Part shown: positions 10,201 through 20,733 of the stretch, in pieces
How the letters are laid out: each line of letters opens with the position of its first letter
Position numbering within the stretch: the first letter of the stretch is position 1
From: Hyunsoonleella ulvae
GTDB taxonomy: Bacteria; Bacteroidota; Bacteroidia; Flavobacteriales; Flavobacteriaceae
Assembly: GCF_016827605.1 (NCBI RefSeq)
Contig: NZ_JAEPJQ010000010.1
Location: 1-64,000 of the forward strand
Direction of reading: 5' to 3'
DNA length: 64,000 bases
The notes under the pieces: model-generated
The model's database searches: none
Seen by the model: only the letters and a program-made list of their open reading frames with translations
What the model was told of the DNA's origin: nothing
Translations under genes and position numbers: made by a program

Positions 10201-11597
10201 AATTGTATCGCTTTACCTTCTATTAATTTAGGCTGGAAGGCTTGTATACCTAAACGGTGAAGCGTTGGCGCACGGTTTAGTAACACTGGATGCCCTTTAA
10301 GGACGTTTTCCAAGATGTCCCAAACCACCGGCTCTCTTTTGTCTATAATTTTCTTTGCAGATTTTACAGTTTTTACAATACCTCTTTCTATTAACTTTCT
10401 AATTACAAAAGGCTTGTATAATTCAGCCGCCATGTTCTTTGGCAATCCACATTCGAATAATTTTAATTCTGGACCAACAACAATTACAGAACGTGCTGAA
10501 TAATCTACACGCTTACCTAAAAGGTTTTGACGGAAACGCCCTTGCTTACCTTTTAAAGAATCTGATAACGATTTTAACGGACGGTTAGAATCTGTTTTTA
10601 CTGCTGAAGATTTACGTGTGTTATCAAATAATGAATCTACAGATTCTTGTAACATACGTTTTTCATTACGTAAAATTACTTCTGGTGCTTTTATCTCTAC
10701 CAAACGCTTTAAACGGTTGTTACGGATAATAACACGGCGGTAAAGGTCATTTAAATCAGAAGTTGCGAAACGTCCTCCATCTAATGGTACTAACGGACGT
10801 AATTCTGGTGGAATGATTGGAATAACCTTCATTATCATCCACTCTGGTCTGTTTTCTCTATTATTGTTAGATTCTCTAAGCGACTCTACAACTTGTAAAC
10901 GCTTTAAAGCTTCTGTTTTACGTTGCTTAGAGGTTTCTGTATTTGCTTTATGACGTAACTCATACGACAACCCTTCTAAATCGATACGTGCTAATAGATC
11001 TATTAAACACTCTGCTCCCATCTTAGCAATAAACTTGTTAGGATCTGTGTCTTCTAAATACTGGTTATCTTGAGGTAACTCTTCTAGGATATTAAGGTAT
11101 TCCTCCTCAGTAAGGAAATCCATTTTTTGTAATGGTTCGCCTTCTTCGTTTTTAGCACTACCTGGCTGTATTACTACATATCGTTCGTAGTAAATAATCA
11201 TATCTAATTTCTTAGATGGTAAACCTAATAAATAACCTATTTTATTTGGTAAAGAACGGAAGTACCATATGTGTGCTACTGGTACAACAAGGTTAATGTG
11301 CCCTACACGGTCTCTACGTACCTTTTTCTCTGTAACTTCTACACCACAACGGTCGCAAACAATACCTTTGTAACGTATTCTTTTATATTTACCGCAAGCA
11401 CATTCGTAATCCTTTACAGGACCAAAAATACGCTCACAGAATAAACCATCACGCTCTGGTTTATGTGTTCGATAATTGATAGTTTCTGGTTTTAAAACCT
11501 CACCTCTAGATTCCGCTAAAATAGATTCTGGTGATGCTAAACCAATTGAGATTTTATTAAACCTCTTAACTGCATTTTTATCTTGTTTTCTTGCCAT
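7296..11597 (-). CDS. rpoC: DNA-directed RNA polymerase subunit beta'
   Basis: Largest RNA polymerase subunit, 1433 residues. The N-terminal zinc ribbon has C66, C68, C81 and C84. The catalytic Mg2+ motif NADFDGD is at residues 475-481. Further on are the bridge-helix and trigger-loop region ([27 protein letters not shown]) and the second zinc site ([14 protein letters not shown]). Length and order are normal for Bacteroidota. It lies 81 bp downstream of rpoB and is transcribed with it; the transcript ends at the hairpin at 7224-7262. Confidence 0.99.
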   Translation of the reverse strand: MARKQDKNAVKRFNKISIGLASPESILAESRGEVLKPETINYRTHKPERDGLFCERIFGPVKDYECACGKYKRIRYKGIVCDRCGVEVTEKKVRRDRVGHINLVVPVAHIWYFRSLPNKIGYLLGLPSKKLDMIIYYERYVVIQPGSAKNEEGEPLQKMDFLTEEEYLNILEELPQDNQYLEDTDPNKFIAKMGAECLIDLLARIDLEGLSYELRHKANTETSKQRKTEALKRLQVVESLRESNNNRENRPEWMIMKVIPIIPPELRPLVPLDGGRFATSDLNDLYRRVIIRNNRLKRLVEIKAPEVILRNEKRMLQESVDSLFDNTRKSSAVKTDSNRPLKSLSDSLKGKQGRFRQNLLGKRVDYSARSVIVVGPELKLFECGLPKNMAAELYKPFVIRKLIERGIVKTVKSAKKIIDKREPVVWDILENVLKGHPVLLNRAPTLHRLGIQAFQPKLIEGKAIQLHPLVCTAFNADFDGDQMAVHLPLGPEAILECQLLMLASHNILNPANGSPVTVPSQDMVLGLYYMTKERKSTPELPIKGEGLTFYSPEEVEIAFNEKRVDLNAGIKVRTIDINEDGKLDRMIVTTTVGRVLFNQHVPQAAGYINQVLTKKSLRDIIGRILKVTSVPETAEFLDAIRTLGFKFAFQGGLSFSLGDIIIPQEKQSMIDKANGLVDGITGNYNMGLITNNERYNQVIDIWTSTNAELTELSMKRIREDQQGFNSVFMMLDSGARGSKEQIRQLTGMRGLMAKPKKSNAGGGEIIENPILSNFKEGLSILEYFISTHGARKGLADTALKTADAGYLTRRLVDVSQDVIINSVDCGTLRGVEVAPLKKNDEVVETLEERIVGRVALNDTYNPQTDELLVAAGELIDDEIAKAIGDSPIETLEVRSPLTCEAKKGICAKCYGRNLATGKMVQRGEAVGVVAAQSIGEPGTQLTLRTFHVGGIAGNISEENKLAVKFDGIAEIEDLKTVKGEDSEGNIADIVISRTSEIKLVDKKTGITLSTNNIPYGSTIFIENGQELKKGDVVCQWDPYNGVIISEFAGKVRYENIEQGVTYQVEIDEQTGFQEKVISESRNKKLIPTLHIEDSKGETMRSYNLPVGAHLMIDDGEEIKVGKILVKIPRKSAKAGDITGGLPRVTELFEARNPSNPAVVSEIDGVVSFGKIKRGNREIIVESKLGEIKKYLVKLSNQILVQENDFVKAGMPLSDGSITPNDILNIKGPSAVQQYLVNEVQEVYRLQGVKINDKHFEVVVRQMMRKVRIIDSGDTIFLEDQLVHKSDFIEENDEIFGMKVIEDAGDSTNLKAGQIVSPRELRDENSILRREDKKLVEARDAKPATATPILQGITRASLQTKSFISAASFQETTKVLNEAAVAGKVDTLEGLKENVIVGHRIPAGTGMRNYTDIIVGSKEEFDEMMQVKQEMNFN

Positions 11598-11641
11598 GTT
11601 TTTTTAGTCTTTAGTTGTTAGCTTTTAGTCGATAGAAAATT

Positions 11642-11666
11642 ACTGTTTACTGCGACTGTTTACTGC
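11642..11666. repeat. Direct repeat in rpoB-rpoC spacer
   Basis: ACTGTTTACTGC occurs twice at a 13-bp period (11642-11653, 11655-11666). Next to it, 11604-11632 is a low-complexity run of TTAGT-like units. The spacer holds no ORF and no terminator. Confidence 0.6.
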
Positions 11667-11678
11667 CAACTTTTAATT

Positions 11679-14600
11679 TTACTCCTCTAACCTGATGTCT
11701 AATCCTAAACCTTTCAATTCATGCATTAGTACATTGAAAGATTCTGGTAAACCTGGATCTGGCATTGGCTCGCCTTTCACTATACTTTCGTAAGTTTTGG
11801 CTCTTCCAATTACATCATCAGATTTTACAGTTAAGATCTCACGTAAGGTACTTGATGCACCGTATGCTTCAAGTGCCCAAACTTCCATCTCACCAAAACG
11901 CTGACCACCAAATTGTGCTTTACCACCAAGAGGCTGTTGCGTAATTAATGAGTAAGGTCCAATAGAACGTGCGTGCATTTTATCATCTACCATATGTCCT
12001 AGTTTCAACATGTAGATAACTCCAACAGTTGCAGGTTGATCGAAACGATCTCCTGTTCCACCATCATATAAATAGGTATGACCGTATCTTGGGATTCCAG
12101 CTTCATCTGTAAATCCATTAATTTGATCAATTGTTGCACCATCAAAAATAGGCGTAGCATACTTGCGTCCTAATTTTTGACCTGCCCATCCTAATACCGT
12201 TTCATAAATTTGCCCAATGTTCATACGTGATGGTACACCAAGTGGATTTAATACGATATCAACTGGGGTTCCATCTTCCAAGAATGGCATATCTTCTTGA
12301 CGAACGATACGAGCAACAATACCTTTGTTACCGTGACGTCCTGCCATTTTATCTCCTACTTTAAGTTTACGTTTCTTAGCTATGTAAACTTTGGCTAGCT
12401 TGATGATACCTGCTGGTAATTCATCTCCAACAGAAATCGTAAACTTCTCGCGACGTAACGATCCTTGTAAATCGTTTTCTTTAATCTTGTAGTTGTGAAT
12501 TAAATCGGCAACTAATTTATTGGTATGATCGTCAGTAGTCCACTTACCTGACACTAAATGCGCATAATCATCTACTGCATTTAACATCTTTAAAGTGAAT
12601 TTTTTACCTTTTGGTAATACTTCTTCTCCTAAATCGTTAAAGATACCTTGAGCTGTTTTTCCATTTACAATTGCAAAAAGCTTATCAACTAAAACATCTT
12701 TTAATTCATCAAACTTTCTGTCGTATTGTGCCTCAAGCGCCAAAATATCATCTTTATCCTGTGCTCTTTTACGTTTATCCTTTACTGCTCTAGCGAATAA
12801 TTTTTTATCAATAACAACACCATTCAATGAAGGTGATGCTTTTAATGATGCATCTTTAACATCTCCAGCCTTATCCCCGAAGATAGCACGTAATAATTTT
12901 TCTTCTGGTGTTGGATCAGACTCACCTTTTGGTGTAATCTTACCAATTAAGATATCGCCAGGTTTTACTTCAGCACCCACACGAATCATTCCGTGTTCAT
13001 CAAGGTCTTTAGTAGCCTCTTCTGAAACATTTGGAATGTCATTTGTTAATTCCTCATTACCGAGTTTAGTATCTCTAACCTCAAGAGAATATTCATCAAT
13101 ATGAATGGATGTAAAAATATCTTCACGAACAACTTTTTCAGAAATTACAATCGCATCCTCAAAGTTATATCCTTTCCAAGGCATGAAGGCTACTTTCATA
13201 TTTCTACCAAGTGCTAACTCTCCTTTTTGAGTTGCATAACCTTCACATAATACTTGACCTTTGGTTACCTTATCTCCTTTTACCACGATTGGTTTCAAGT
13301 TGATGGATGTACCTTGGTTTGTTTTTCTAAATTTTACTAATTGATAGGTTTTAATATCAGAATCAAAACTTACTTTAGCTTCATCCTCAGTACGATCGTA
13401 ACGTATTTTAATTTCATTTGCATCTACATAAAGTACTTCTCCATTTCCCTCAGCATTAACTAATACTCTAGAATCTGATGCTACTTGACGCTCTAAACCT
13501 GTACCTACAATTGGTGCATCTACACGTAATAAAGGAACTGCCTGACGCATCATGTTTGATCCCATCAATGCTCGGTTTGCATCATCATGCTCTAGGAACG
13601 GAATTAATGATGCCGAGATAGATGAAATTTGGTTTGGCGCAACATCAGTGTAATGCAAGTTACTTGGTTCAATCACTGGGAAATCCCCTTCCATACGTGC
13701 AATTACCTTATCATGCAGAATCTTACCATCTTGATCTACTTCTACTGTAGCTTGAGCAATTAATTTTTCTTCTTCCTCTTCTGCACTTAAATACGTTGGT
13801 GCATTCTTAATATCTACTATACCATTTTCAACTTTTCTATATGGTGTTTCAATGAATCCCATCGAGTTTACTTTCGCATATACAGATAATGAAGAAATCA
13901 AACCAATGTTTGGTCCTTCTGGTGTTTCTATAGGACATAAACGTCCGTAATGCGTATAATGAACGTCACGAACCTCGAAACCTGCTCTTTCTCTTGAAAG
14001 ACCTCCAGGTCCTAAAGCTGATAAACGACGTTTATGTGTAATCTCTGCTAATGGATTGGTTTGATCCATAAATTGAGATAACTGGTTTGTACCGAAGAAT
14101 GAGTTAATAACTGAAGATAATGTCTTCGCATTAATCAAATCTATAGGTGTAAACACCTCATTATCACGAACGTTCATACGCTCGCGAATGGTACGTGCCA
14201 TACGTGCTAAACCAACACCAAATTGAGATGATAATTGCTCACCTACTGTACGTACACGACGGTTAGATAAGTGATCAATATCATCAATCTCTGCTTTAGA
14301 GTTGATTAACTCAATTAAATATTTTATAATGGTAATGATATCTTCTTTGGTAAGCACTTGCTTATCCATTCCAATATCAAGACCTAATTTCTTATTCATT
14401 CTATAACGACCTACTTCTCCTAAAGAGTAACGTTGGTCTGAGAAAAACAACTTATCTATAATTCCACGTGCAGTTTCCTCATCTGGCGGCTCTGCATTAC
14501 GTAATTGTCTGTAGATATGTTCAACAGCTTCTTTTTCAGAGTTTGTTGGATCTTTTTGAAGCGTATTGTGGATAATTGCATAATCACCTTGCTCATTACT

Positions 14601-15494
14601 TTCTTTGTGTAATAAGATAGTTTTTACTCCAGCTTCAAGAATTTCTTCTATGTTTTCTTTATCTAAAATAGTATCACGATCAAGCACAATCTCGTTACGC
14701 TCAATTGATACTACCTCACCTGTATCTTCATCAACAAAATCCTCATGCCATGTATTCAGTACACGTGCAGCTAATTTTCGTCCTAAATATTTCTTTAACC
14801 CTGTTTTAGAAACTTTAGCTTCTTCTGCTAAATCAAAAATTTCTAAAATATCCTTATCACGTTCGAAACCAATCGCACGGAATAAAGTAGTAACAGGTAA
14901 TTTCTTCTTTCTATCAATATAGGCATACATTACCTGATTGATATCTGTTGCAAATTCTATCCAAGATCCCTTGAATGGAATTACCCTAGCTGAATATAAT
15001 TTTGTACCGTTGGCATGGAAAGACTGACCAAAGAACACCCCTGGCGAACGGTGTAATTGAGATACTACAACACGCTCAGCACCATTAATAACGAAAGTAC
15101 CACTTGGCGTCATGTAAGGAATTGTTCCTAAATAAACATCTTGAACGATAGTTTCAAAATCTTCATGCTCAGGATCGGTACAGTATAATTTTAATCGTGC
15201 TTTTAAGGGCACACTATACGTTAATCCTCTCTCTATACACTCTTCAATAGCATAACGTGGAGGATCAATAAAGTAATCTAAAAATTCTAAAACGAATTGA
15301 TTACGAGAATCTGTAATTGGAAAGTTTTCCATGAAGGTATTATATAACCCTTCATCACCTCTTTCTTCAGATTTTGTTTCTAATTGGAAAAAATCCTGGA
15401 AGGATTTAATCTGGATATCCAAGAAATCTGGATATTCCGTTCTATTTACAATAGAGGAGAAATTTAATCTTTCAGCTTGCGTTGACAACATCAA
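11679..15494 (-). CDS. rpoB: DNA-directed RNA polymerase subunit beta
   Basis: 1271 residues, full length. Recognisable landmarks are the rifampicin pocket ([16 protein letters not shown], then [13 protein letters not shown]), the [12 protein letters not shown] motif and the C-terminal [23 protein letters not shown] that contacts beta'. Translation may start at the first or second Met (15494 or 15491). The coding region follows rplL after a 193-bp spacer holding a strong hairpin, and is co-transcribed with rpoC. Confidence 0.99.
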   Translation of the reverse strand: MMLSTQAERLNFSSIVNRTEYPDFLDIQIKSFQDFFQLETKSEERGDEGLYNTFMENFPITDSRNQFVLEFLDYFIDPPRYAIEECIERGLTYSVPLKARLKLYCTDPEHEDFETIVQDVYLGTIPYMTPSGTFVINGAERVVVSQLHRSPGVFFGQSFHANGTKLYSARVIPFKGSWIEFATDINQVMYAYIDRKKKLPVTTLFRAIGFERDKDILEIFDLAEEAKVSKTGLKKYLGRKLAARVLNTWHEDFVDEDTGEVVSIERNEIVLDRDTILDKENIEEILEAGVKTILLHKESNEQGDYAIIHNTLQKDPTNSEKEAVEHIYRQLRNAEPPDEETARGIIDKLFFSDQRYSLGEVGRYRMNKKLGLDIGMDKQVLTKEDIITIIKYLIELINSKAEIDDIDHLSNRRVRTVGEQLSSQFGVGLARMARTIRERMNVRDNEVFTPIDLINAKTLSSVINSFFGTNQLSQFMDQTNPLAEITHKRRLSALGPGGLSRERAGFEVRDVHYTHYGRLCPIETPEGPNIGLISSLSVYAKVNSMGFIETPYRKVENGIVDIKNAPTYLSAEEEEEKLIAQATVEVDQDGKILHDKVIARMEGDFPVIEPSNLHYTDVAPNQISSISASLIPFLEHDDANRALMGSNMMRQAVPLLRVDAPIVGTGLERQVASDSRVLVNAEGNGEVLYVDANEIKIRYDRTEDEAKVSFDSDIKTYQLVKFRKTNQGTSINLKPIVVKGDKVTKGQVLCEGYATQKGELALGRNMKVAFMPWKGYNFEDAIVISEKVVREDIFTSIHIDEYSLEVRDTKLGNEELTNDIPNVSEEATKDLDEHGMIRVGAEVKPGDILIGKITPKGESDPTPEEKLLRAIFGDKAGDVKDASLKASPSLNGVVIDKKLFARAVKDKRKRAQDKDDILALEAQYDRKFDELKDVLVDKLFAIVNGKTAQGIFNDLGEEVLPKGKKFTLKMLNAVDDYAHLVSGKWTTDDHTNKLVADLIHNYKIKENDLQGSLRREKFTISVGDELPAGIIKLAKVYIAKKRKLKVGDKMAGRHGNKGIVARIVRQEDMPFLEDGTPVDIVLNPLGVPSRMNIGQIYETVLGWAGQKLGRKYATPIFDGATIDQINGFTDEAGIPRYGHTYLYDGGTGDRFDQPATVGVIYMLKLGHMVDDKMHARSIGPYSLITQQPLGGKAQFGGQRFGEMEVWALEAYGASSTLREILTVKSDDVIGRAKTYESIVKGEPMPDPGLPESFNVLMHELKGLGLDIRLEE

Positions 15495-15622
15495 TGGACG
15501 AAATTTTGATTAAAAAATATTTTGATAGTGCTTTTAAACACTAGGGAAACAGTCTAATTTTTAAACCTACTAAACCGACTGCTTTTACAATTTATTTACG
15601 TGTATGTTTATATACGCAAAAT

Positions 15623-15663
15623 GGTCTAGGTGTTATCACGCCAGTGGCGTGATAGACCTAAAC
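15623..15663 (-). promoter_or_regulatory. Hairpin in the rplL-rpoB spacer, candidate attenuator or processing site
   Basis: TATCACGCC / GGCGTGATA form a 9-bp stem with a 3-nt loop at 15634-15654, extended by GGTCT / AGACC outside. On the minus strand it lies about 25 nt after the rplL stop and is not followed by a long T-run, so it is not a classic terminator. The rplL-rpoB spacer is the place of attenuation and RNase III cleavage in E. coli; the same role here is inference. Confidence 0.65.
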
Positions 15664-15687
15664 CTTTGTATTGTTGAGTAATTAAGC

Positions 15688-16068
15688 TTACTTAAGCTCA
15701 ACCTCTGCTCCTGCTTCTTCTAATTGAGATTTTAGAGCTTCAGCTTCATCTTTAGCTACACCTTCTTTAATTGGAGATGGAGCGTCATCAACTAATCCTT
15801 TAGCTTCTTTTAAACCAAGACCAGTTAATTCCTTAACTAATTTTACTACTGCTAATTTAGAACCTCCTGCGGCCTTAAGAATTACATCGAATTCTGATTT
15901 TTCCTCAGCAGCATCTCCACCACCAGCAGCACCTCCACCAGCAGCAACAGCTACAGCTGCAGCAGCAGGCTCGATACCATACTCATCTTTTAATATAGTA
16001 GCTAACTCATTAACTTCTTTTACTGTTAAGTTAACTAATTGTTCTGCGAAATCTTTTAAATCTGCCAT
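15688..16068 (-). CDS. rplL: 50S ribosomal protein L7/L12 (bL12)
   Basis: 126 residues. The N-terminal dimerisation helix is followed by an Ala/Gly-rich hinge (residues about 36-52) and the C-terminal factor-binding domain with EKSEFDVIL and [15 protein letters not shown]. It forms the ribosomal stalk with L10, encoded immediately upstream. The intergenic distance to rplJ is 63 bp. Confidence 0.99.
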   Translation of the reverse strand: MADLKDFAEQLVNLTVKEVNELATILKDEYGIEPAAAAVAVAAGGGAAGGGDAAEEKSEFDVILKAAGGSKLAVVKLVKELTGLGLKEAKGLVDDAPSPIKEGVAKDEAEALKSQLEEAGAEVELK

Positions 16069-16131
16069 TTTTCTATCGTTTTAAAAATGTTTTAATAATA
16101 ATATAATTGTAAAAAGTGCGTACTTATTTGC

Positions 16132-16653
16132 TTATCCTTCTTTTTCGGATAATGTTTTAATGATACCTGCCAATGTTCCTCCACCTGATTTAAGTGCAGA
16201 AATAACATTTTTAGCAGGAGATTGAAGTAATCCTACGATTTCTCCGATCAACTCATCTTTAGACTTAATGTCTACTAATGCATCTAATTGTTCATCACCA
16301 ATGTAAATAGCCTCTTCAATGAAAGCACCCTTTAATAATGGTTTTTCTGATTTTTTTCTAAAAGCTTTAATTACTTTGGCCGGTGCATTACCTGCTTCGG
16401 CGAACATGATAGATGTATTACCTTTTAAAACTGTTGGAAGTTCTCCAAATTCTTTATCTGAAGCTTCCATTGCTTTTTCAAGTAATGTATTCTTAACTAC
16501 GGCCATACTTACGTTAGCCTTGAAACAAGCACGACGTAAATCTGAAGTGGTTCCTGCATTTAATCCTGAAATATCTGTTAAATAAATATTTGCATTATCG
16601 GCTAATTGTGCAGTTAAGTCTTCAATTACTTGTGATTTTTCTTCTCTTGTCAT
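16132..16653 (-). CDS. rplJ: 50S ribosomal protein L10 (uL10)
   Basis: 173 residues. MTREEKSQVIEDL, the RRACFKANVSMAVVKNTLL region and the C-terminal helix that anchors L12 dimers are typical. In E. coli the L10 leader controls the operon, but here only 19 bp separate rplA and rplJ, so no comparable leader fits in the spacer. Confidence 0.99.
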   Translation of the reverse strand: MTREEKSQVIEDLTAQLADNANIYLTDISGLNAGTTSDLRRACFKANVSMAVVKNTLLEKAMEASDKEFGELPTVLKGNTSIMFAEAGNAPAKVIKAFRKKSEKPLLKGAFIEEAIYIGDEQLDALVDIKSKDELIGEIVGLLQSPAKNVISALKSGGGTLAGIIKTLSEKEG

Positions 16654-16672
16654 AATAAAAGTGTTTAACTAA

Positions 16673-17362
16673 TTAACCAATTTTAGGATCTACAGCAACA
16701 CTAGGACTCATTGTAGAAGACATAAAAATGCTCTTCACATAAGTTCCCTTTGCAGTAGTTGGTTTTAATTTAATTAATGTTTGTAATAATTCATTTGCGT
16801 TACCCGCAATTTTATCAGCACTAAATGATGCTTTTCCTATAGCAGCATGTACGATACCTGTTTTATCAACTTTAAAGTCAATTTTACCAGCTTTTACTTC
16901 ACTAACTGCTTTAGCTACATCCATTGTTACTGTACCTGTTTTTGGGTTTGGCATTAAACCACGAGGACCTAATACACGTCCTAGAGGGCCTAATTTACCC
17001 ATAACACTTGGCATAGTAATAATAACGTCCACGTCAGTCCATCCACCTTTAATTTTATCAAGGTATTCGTCTAGACCAACATAATCTGCTCCAGCCTCTT
17101 TAGCCTCAGCTTCTTTGTCCGGAGTTACTAGTGCTAATACTTTTTTATCTTTACCTGTACCATGTGGAAGAGATACAACACCTCTTACCATTTGGTTTGC
17201 TTTTCTAGGATCTACTCCTAAACGCACTGCTATATCAACAGATGCATCAAATTTAGCATTGGTAATTTCTTTGATTAATGCAGATGCTTCATCAACAGAA
17301 TACAGTTTACCTTTTTCTATTTTCGCTAAAGCCTCTTTTTGCTTTTTTGTTAATCTTGCCAT
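16673..17362 (-). CDS. rplA: 50S ribosomal protein L1 (uL1)
   Basis: 229 residues, full length. The signature [10 protein letters not shown] and the preceding [15 protein letters not shown] identify the L1 stalk protein. It follows rplK by 20 bp. L1 is a translational repressor of the L11 operon in many bacteria; a possible target hairpin is described upstream of rplK. Confidence 0.99.
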   Translation of the reverse strand: MARLTKKQKEALAKIEKGKLYSVDEASALIKEITNAKFDASVDIAVRLGVDPRKANQMVRGVVSLPHGTGKDKKVLALVTPDKEAEAKEAGADYVGLDEYLDKIKGGWTDVDVIITMPSVMGKLGPLGRVLGPRGLMPNPKTGTVTMDVAKAVSEVKAGKIDFKVDKTGIVHAAIGKASFSADKIAGNANELLQTLIKLKPTTAKGTYVKSIFMSSTMSPSVAVDPKIG

Positions 17363-17382
17363 TTTCTAATGTCTTTAATAGA

Positions 17383-17820
17383 TTAAGAAGGGAATTTCCC
17401 TGTTACAGTGATTCCCATTGATCTTGCGGTACCAGCAACCATTTTCATAGCAGATTCCACTGTAAATGCATTTAAATCTTGCATTTTGTCTTCAGCTATT
17501 GTTTTTACTTGGTCCCAAGACACTTTAGCTACTTTTTTTCTGTTTGGTTCACCAGAACCCTTCTTCACCTTGGCCGCTTCTAATAATTGTACTGCAGCTG
17601 GAGGTGTCTTGATTACGAAATCGAAAGACTTATCCTTGTAAACAGAGATAACTACTGGTAATACTTTACCTGCTTTATCTTGGGTTCTCGCATTAAATTG
17701 CTTACAGAACTCCATAATGTTTACCCCAGCAGCACCTAGAGCGGGTCCAACCGGTGGCGATGGATTCGCTGCACCTCCCCTAACTTGTAGCTTAACTACT
17801 TTACCTAACTCTTTTGCCAT
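17383..17820 (-). CDS. rplK: 50S ribosomal protein L11 (uL11)
   Basis: 145 residues. The N-terminal [22 protein letters not shown] and the C-terminal rRNA-binding domain ending in [10 protein letters not shown] are diagnostic. It binds the GTPase centre of 23S rRNA together with the L10/L12 stalk. First ribosomal protein gene of the rplKAJL set. Confidence 0.99.
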   Translation of the reverse strand: MAKELGKVVKLQVRGGAANPSPPVGPALGAAGVNIMEFCKQFNARTQDKAGKVLPVVISVYKDKSFDFVIKTPPAAVQLLEAAKVKKGSGEPNRKKVAKVSWDQVKTIAEDKMQDLNAFTVESAMKMVAGTARSMGITVTGKFPS

Positions 17821-17838
17821 TTTTTAAAATTTAAATTT

Positions 17839-17872
17839 GATAAGATTTAGTTTTGGAAGCTCTAAACTTATC
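17839..17872 (-). promoter_or_regulatory. Hairpin in rplK leader
   Basis: GATAAG and TTTAG pair with CTAAA and CTTATC around an 11-nt loop; the 11-bp stem has one bulged A. It fills the centre of the 69-bp nusG-rplK spacer, where L1-mediated autogenous control of the L11 operon acts in other bacteria. I cannot match it to the L1 site consensus by eye. Confidence 0.5.
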
Positions 17873-17889
17873 TGGATATGTAACAATTA

Positions 17890-18444
17890 TTAAATTTTCT
17901 CTACTTGCATGTAGCTTAACTCTAATGGTGTTTTTCTTCCGAAAATCTTTACCATTACCTCAAGCTTACGTTTTTCTTCATTAATGTTCTCAATAGTTCC
18001 ATCAAATCCGTTGAATGGTCCATCGATAACCTTAACAGTTTCTCCTTTAGTAAACGGAATTGCCACGTGTACGTTTTCATCTACCGTTAATTCATCAACC
18101 TTACCTAGCATTCTGTTTACTTCAGATTGCCTTAATGGTACTGGATCTCCACCTTTGGTTTCTCCTAAAAAACCAATAACATTGGTTATACCTTTTATTA
18201 CATGTGGTACCTCTCCAGTTAAATTCGCTTGAATCATAATGTATCCTGGAAAGAATACTTTCTCTTTTTGAATTTTCTTTCCGTTACGAATTTGTATTAC
18301 CTTTTCTGTAGGCACTAATACTTGGTCTACATAATCTTGCATTCCCAATCGAGCAATTTCGTTCTCGATATAGGTTTTTATTTTGTTTTCTTGACCGCTT
18401 ACAGCCCTAACAACGTACCACTTTTTTTCGCTTACTTCAGACAT
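17890..18444 (-). CDS. nusG: Transcription termination/antitermination protein NusG
   Basis: 184 residues. The NGN domain begins KKWYVVRAVSGQE and includes the VFFPGYIMIQ strand; the C-terminal KOW domain carries KGETVKVIDGPFNGFDG. NusG binds RNA polymerase and couples it to ribosomes or Rho. It lies 9 bp after secE, the usual secE-nusG pair. Confidence 0.98.
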   Translation of the reverse strand: MSEVSEKKWYVVRAVSGQENKIKTYIENEIARLGMQDYVDQVLVPTEKVIQIRNGKKIQKEKVFFPGYIMIQANLTGEVPHVIKGITNVIGFLGETKGGDPVPLRQSEVNRMLGKVDELTVDENVHVAIPFTKGETVKVIDGPFNGFDGTIENINEEKRKLEVMVKIFGRKTPLELSYMQVEKI

Positions 18445-18453
18445 AAAACGTTA

Positions 18454-18648
18454 TTATTTAATTAAATCAAAGTAAGCTGTAATTACCTTGCTGAAAACTG
18501 TATCTACTCCCCAAATTGCTAAAGAGAATATGATTGAAAACACAGCTACTAAAACTGTTAAACTTTGTGCCTCTGCCCATGAAGGCCATGACACATTATT
18601 TTTTAGTTCGTCGAACGATTCTTTTACGTATGTTACAATTCCAGCCAT
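18454..18648 (-). CDS. secE: Preprotein translocase subunit SecE
   Basis: 64 residues, the short single-span form of SecE. YVKESFDELKNNVSWPSWAEAQ is the conserved amphipathic helix and cytoplasmic loop, followed by one membrane helix (about residues 29-53). Sits between tRNA-Trp and nusG as in many bacteria. Confidence 0.97.
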   Translation of the reverse strand: MAGIVTYVKESFDELKNNVSWPSWAEAQSLTVLVAVFSIIFSLAIWGVDTVFSKVITAYFDLIK

Positions 18649-18716
18649 TTTATATTTTTTTCTAGGACTTCCATCCTATTTAAATTCTTGAGTAAATTAT
18701 TACCCGATTTTCTTCG

Positions 18717-18789
18717 CACGGGTTGAGAGACTCGAACTCCCGACACCTGGTTTTGGAGACCAGTGCTCTACCAACTGAGCTAAACCCGT
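18717..18789 (-). tRNA. trpT: tRNA-Trp (CCA)
   Basis: Cloverleaf of 73 nt. Acceptor ACGGGTT pairs with AACCCGT, discriminator G, D-arm TAGCTCAGTTGGTAGAGC, anticodon loop CTCCAAA with anticodon CCA. It sits between tuf and secE. Confidence 0.97.
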
Positions 18790-18848
18790 AGACTTAGAAA
18801 TTCTAAAAAATAAATTCCAAAATTTCCAAACTCTTAAATATAAGTCAA

Positions 18849-18876
18849 AAGGCATTACGCCAGAGCGTAATACCTT
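18849..18876 (-). terminator. Hairpin after tuf, weak terminator or processing site
   Basis: AAGGcATTACGC and GCGTAATaCCTT pair over 12 positions with one mismatch around the loop CAGA. On the minus strand it is followed by only TTTTG, so it may attenuate or process the transcript instead of ending it. It separates tuf from tRNA-Trp and secE. Confidence 0.6.
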
Positions 18877-18904
18877 GTGAGTCTATATTATATTAAACTA
18901 GTGT

Positions 18905-20092
18905 TTAGTCTAAAATCTCAGTTACCTGACCTGCACCAACTGTTCTACCTCCTTCACGGATAGCGAAACGTAAACCTACGTTCATTGCAATTGGTTGAAT
19001 TAACTCAACAGTAATTGTTAAGTTATCTCCAGGCATTACCATTTCAACACCATCAGGAAGCGCGATGTTTCCAGTTACGTCAGTTGTACGAACGTAGAAC
19101 TGCGGACGGTAGTTATTATGGAATGGTGTGTGACGACCACCTTCTTCTTTTTTAAGGATATAAACCTCAGCCTTAAATTTTTGGTGTGGTGTTACAGAAC
19201 CTGGCTTAGTGATAACCATACCTCTTGAGATTTGAGTTTTCTCAATACCTCTTAATAAGATACCAGCGTTATCTCCAGCTTCACCTCTATCTAATATTTG
19301 ACGGAACATCTCGATACCAGTAATAGTAGATGTTAATTTCTCAGCACCCATACCAATAATCTCTACAGGATCTCCAGTGTTTGCTACACCAGTTTCTATT
19401 CTACCAGTTGCAACAGTACCACGACCAGTAATAGAGAATACATCTTCAATTGGCATTAAGAAAGGCTTATCCATATCACGAACTGGCTCTTCAATCCAAG
19501 AATCACAAGCTTCCATCAATTCTAATACAGTATCAACCCACTTTTGCTCTCCGTTAAGCGCACCAAGAGCTGAACCTGAAATTACAGGACCATTGTCTCC
19601 ATCGTACTCGTAGAAGTTCAATAAGTCTCTAACTTCCATATCTACAAGCTCTAAAAGCTCCTCATCATCCACCATATCAACTTTGTTTAAGAAAACAACG
19701 ATACGAGGAATACCTACCTGACGACCTAATAAGATGTGCTCACGAGTTTGTGGCATAGGACCATCAGTAGCAGCAACTACCAAAATAGCACCGTCCATTT
19801 GAGCAGCACCAGTTACCATGTTCTTCACATAATCGGCGTGACCTGGACAGTCAACGTGAGCATAGTGACGGTTAGCAGTTTGATATTCTACGTGAGATGT
19901 ATTAATTGTAATACCTCTTTCTTTTTCTTCTGGAGCGTTATCGATTTGATCGAAATCCTTAGCCTCAGATAAACCTGCGTCAGCCAATACTTTTGTAATA
20001 GCAGCTGTTAAAGTTGTTTTACCGTGATCTACGTGTCCAATAGTACCTATATTTAAGTGTGGTTTTGAACGATCAAAAGTTCCCTTTGCCAT
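18905..20092 (-). CDS. tuf: Elongation factor Tu
   Basis: 395 residues. GHVDHGKT (residues 19-26), DCPGHADY (G3) and NKVDMVDD (G4) are the GTPase motifs; domains II and III follow with the typical C-terminal [13 protein letters not shown]. It delivers aminoacyl-tRNA to the ribosome. Four tRNA genes lie immediately upstream, the same order as thrU-tyrU-glyT-thrT-tufB in E. coli. Confidence 0.99.
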   Translation of the reverse strand: MAKGTFDRSKPHLNIGTIGHVDHGKTTLTAAITKVLADAGLSEAKDFDQIDNAPEEKERGITINTSHVEYQTANRHYAHVDCPGHADYVKNMVTGAAQMDGAILVVAATDGPMPQTREHILLGRQVGIPRIVVFLNKVDMVDDEELLELVDMEVRDLLNFYEYDGDNGPVISGSALGALNGEQKWVDTVLELMEACDSWIEEPVRDMDKPFLMPIEDVFSITGRGTVATGRIETGVANTGDPVEIIGMGAEKLTSTITGIEMFRQILDRGEAGDNAGILLRGIEKTQISRGMVITKPGSVTPHQKFKAEVYILKKEEGGRHTPFHNNYRPQFYVRTTDVTGNIALPDGVEMVMPGDNLTITVELIQPIAMNVGLRFAIREGGRTVGAGQVTEILD

Positions 20093-20163
20093 GTTAAAAT
20101 AATTTAATCTTAGTTATATAATAATATTAGTGTATTCTTTTTCCTTTTTTTTATAAAGCCAAC

Positions 20164-20184
20164 AATCACGCTATTAACGTGATA
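20164..20184 (-). promoter_or_regulatory. Small hairpin in the tuf leader
   Basis: ATCACG at 20165-20170 pairs with CGTGAT at 20178-20183. It lies between tRNA-Thr(GGT) and tuf and resembles in sequence the palindromes at 15623 and 18849. Its role could be RNA processing between tRNA and mRNA. Confidence 0.45.
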
Positions 20185-20199
20185 ATTTCTCAATTTTAG

Positions 20200-20271
20200 A
20201 GCCAACGACGGGATTTGAACCCGTGGCCTCTTCCTTACCAAGGAAACGCTCTACCCCTGAGCTACGCCGGC
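20200..20271 (-). tRNA. thrT: tRNA-Thr (GGT)
   Basis: 72 nt. Acceptor GCCGGCG pairs with CGTTGGC through two G-T pairs, discriminator T. Anticodon stem TTTCC/GGAAG encloses TTGGTAA, anticodon GGT. Confidence 0.96.
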
Positions 20272-20306
20272 GTAAAGTGTTTACATCCTCATTTAAATTA
20301 AATGAG

Positions 20307-20326
20307 ATTCCTGCCTTCGCAGGAAT
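20307..20326. repeat. Dispersed palindromic element (copy b)
   Basis: ATTCCTGC-CTTC-GCAGGAAT, identical in its 20-bp core to copy a at 7271. It lies in the spacer between tRNA-Thr(GGT) and tRNA-Gly. Confidence 0.85.
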
Positions 20327-20330
20327 TTTG

Positions 20331-20403
20331 AGCGGGAGACCGGGTTCGAACCGGCGACATTCAGCTTGGAAGGCTGACGCTCTACCAACTGAGCTACTCC
20401 CGC
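20331..20403 (-). tRNA. glyT: tRNA-Gly (TCC)
   Basis: 73 nt. Acceptor GCGGGAG pairs with CTCCCGC, discriminator T. Anticodon stem TCAGC/GCTGA encloses CTTCCAA, anticodon TCC. Confidence 0.97.
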
Positions 20404-20408
20404 ATTAA

Positions 20409-20436
20409 TTCTGAATTCAGAATTCTGGATTCAGAA
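20409..20436. repeat. 28-bp near-perfect palindrome between tRNA-Gly and tRNA-Tyr
   Basis: TTCTGAATTCAGAA is followed directly by TTCTGGATTCAGAA. The two 14-mers are both direct repeats of each other and, apart from one base, inverted repeats, so the region can form one long stem or two small ones. Confidence 0.75.
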
Positions 20437-20445
20437 TTTTAAAAG

Positions 20446-20528
20446 TGGGAAGAGCAGGATTCGAACCTGCGAAGGTAAAAACCAACAGATTTACAGTCTG
20501 TCCTCGTTGGCCGCTTGAGTATCTTCCC
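20446..20528 (-). tRNA. tyrU: tRNA-Tyr (GTA)
   Basis: 83 nt with a long variable arm as expected of a class II tRNA. Acceptor GGGAAGA pairs with TCTTCCC, discriminator A, anticodon GTA in ACTGTAAAT. Confidence 0.97.
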
Positions 20529-20585
20529 AAAATGTTTAAAATTCCAATATCTTAAAGAACAAAATCCCAAAATTCTCATCTTGGG

Positions 20586-20605
20586 ATTCCTGCTTTTGCA
20601 GGAAT
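20586..20605. repeat. Dispersed palindromic element (copy c)
   Basis: ATTCCTGC-TTTT-GCAGGAAT, the same stem as copies a and b with a different loop. It lies between tRNA-Tyr and tRNA-Thr(TGT). Confidence 0.85.
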
Positions 20606-20611
20606 TTTAAG

Positions 20612-20685
20612 AGCCGATAGAGGGACTCGAACCCACGACCTGCTGATTACAAATCAGCTGCTCTAGCCAGCTGAGCTATATCGGC
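20612..20685 (-). tRNA. thrU: tRNA-Thr (TGT)
   Basis: 74 nt. Acceptor GCCGATA pairs with TATCGGC, discriminator T. Anticodon stem GCTGA/TCAGC encloses TTTGTAA, anticodon TGT. First gene of the tRNA-tuf transcript. Confidence 0.97.
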
Positions 20686-20705
20686 TTTTATTACTTTTTT
20701 CACAT

Positions 20706-20732
20706 AAAAAAGTCCGCTATTTCTAACGGACT
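20706..20732 (-). terminator. hpf terminator, overlapping start of the tRNA-tuf transcript
   Basis: AGTCCG (20732-20727, minus strand) pairs with CGGACT (20716-20711), followed by six T. It lies after hpf but directly after the promoter at 20734-20762, so it should stop read-through from hpf. Confidence 0.8.
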
Positions 20733-20733
20733 G

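Noticed and set aside
16654-16672. L10-type autoregulatory leader before rplJ
   Set aside because: The spacer is only 19 bp and holds no structure.
20223-20408. 61-residue plus-strand ORF across tRNA genes
   Set aside because: It runs through tRNA-Thr and tRNA-Gly, both of which fold into complete cloverleaves.
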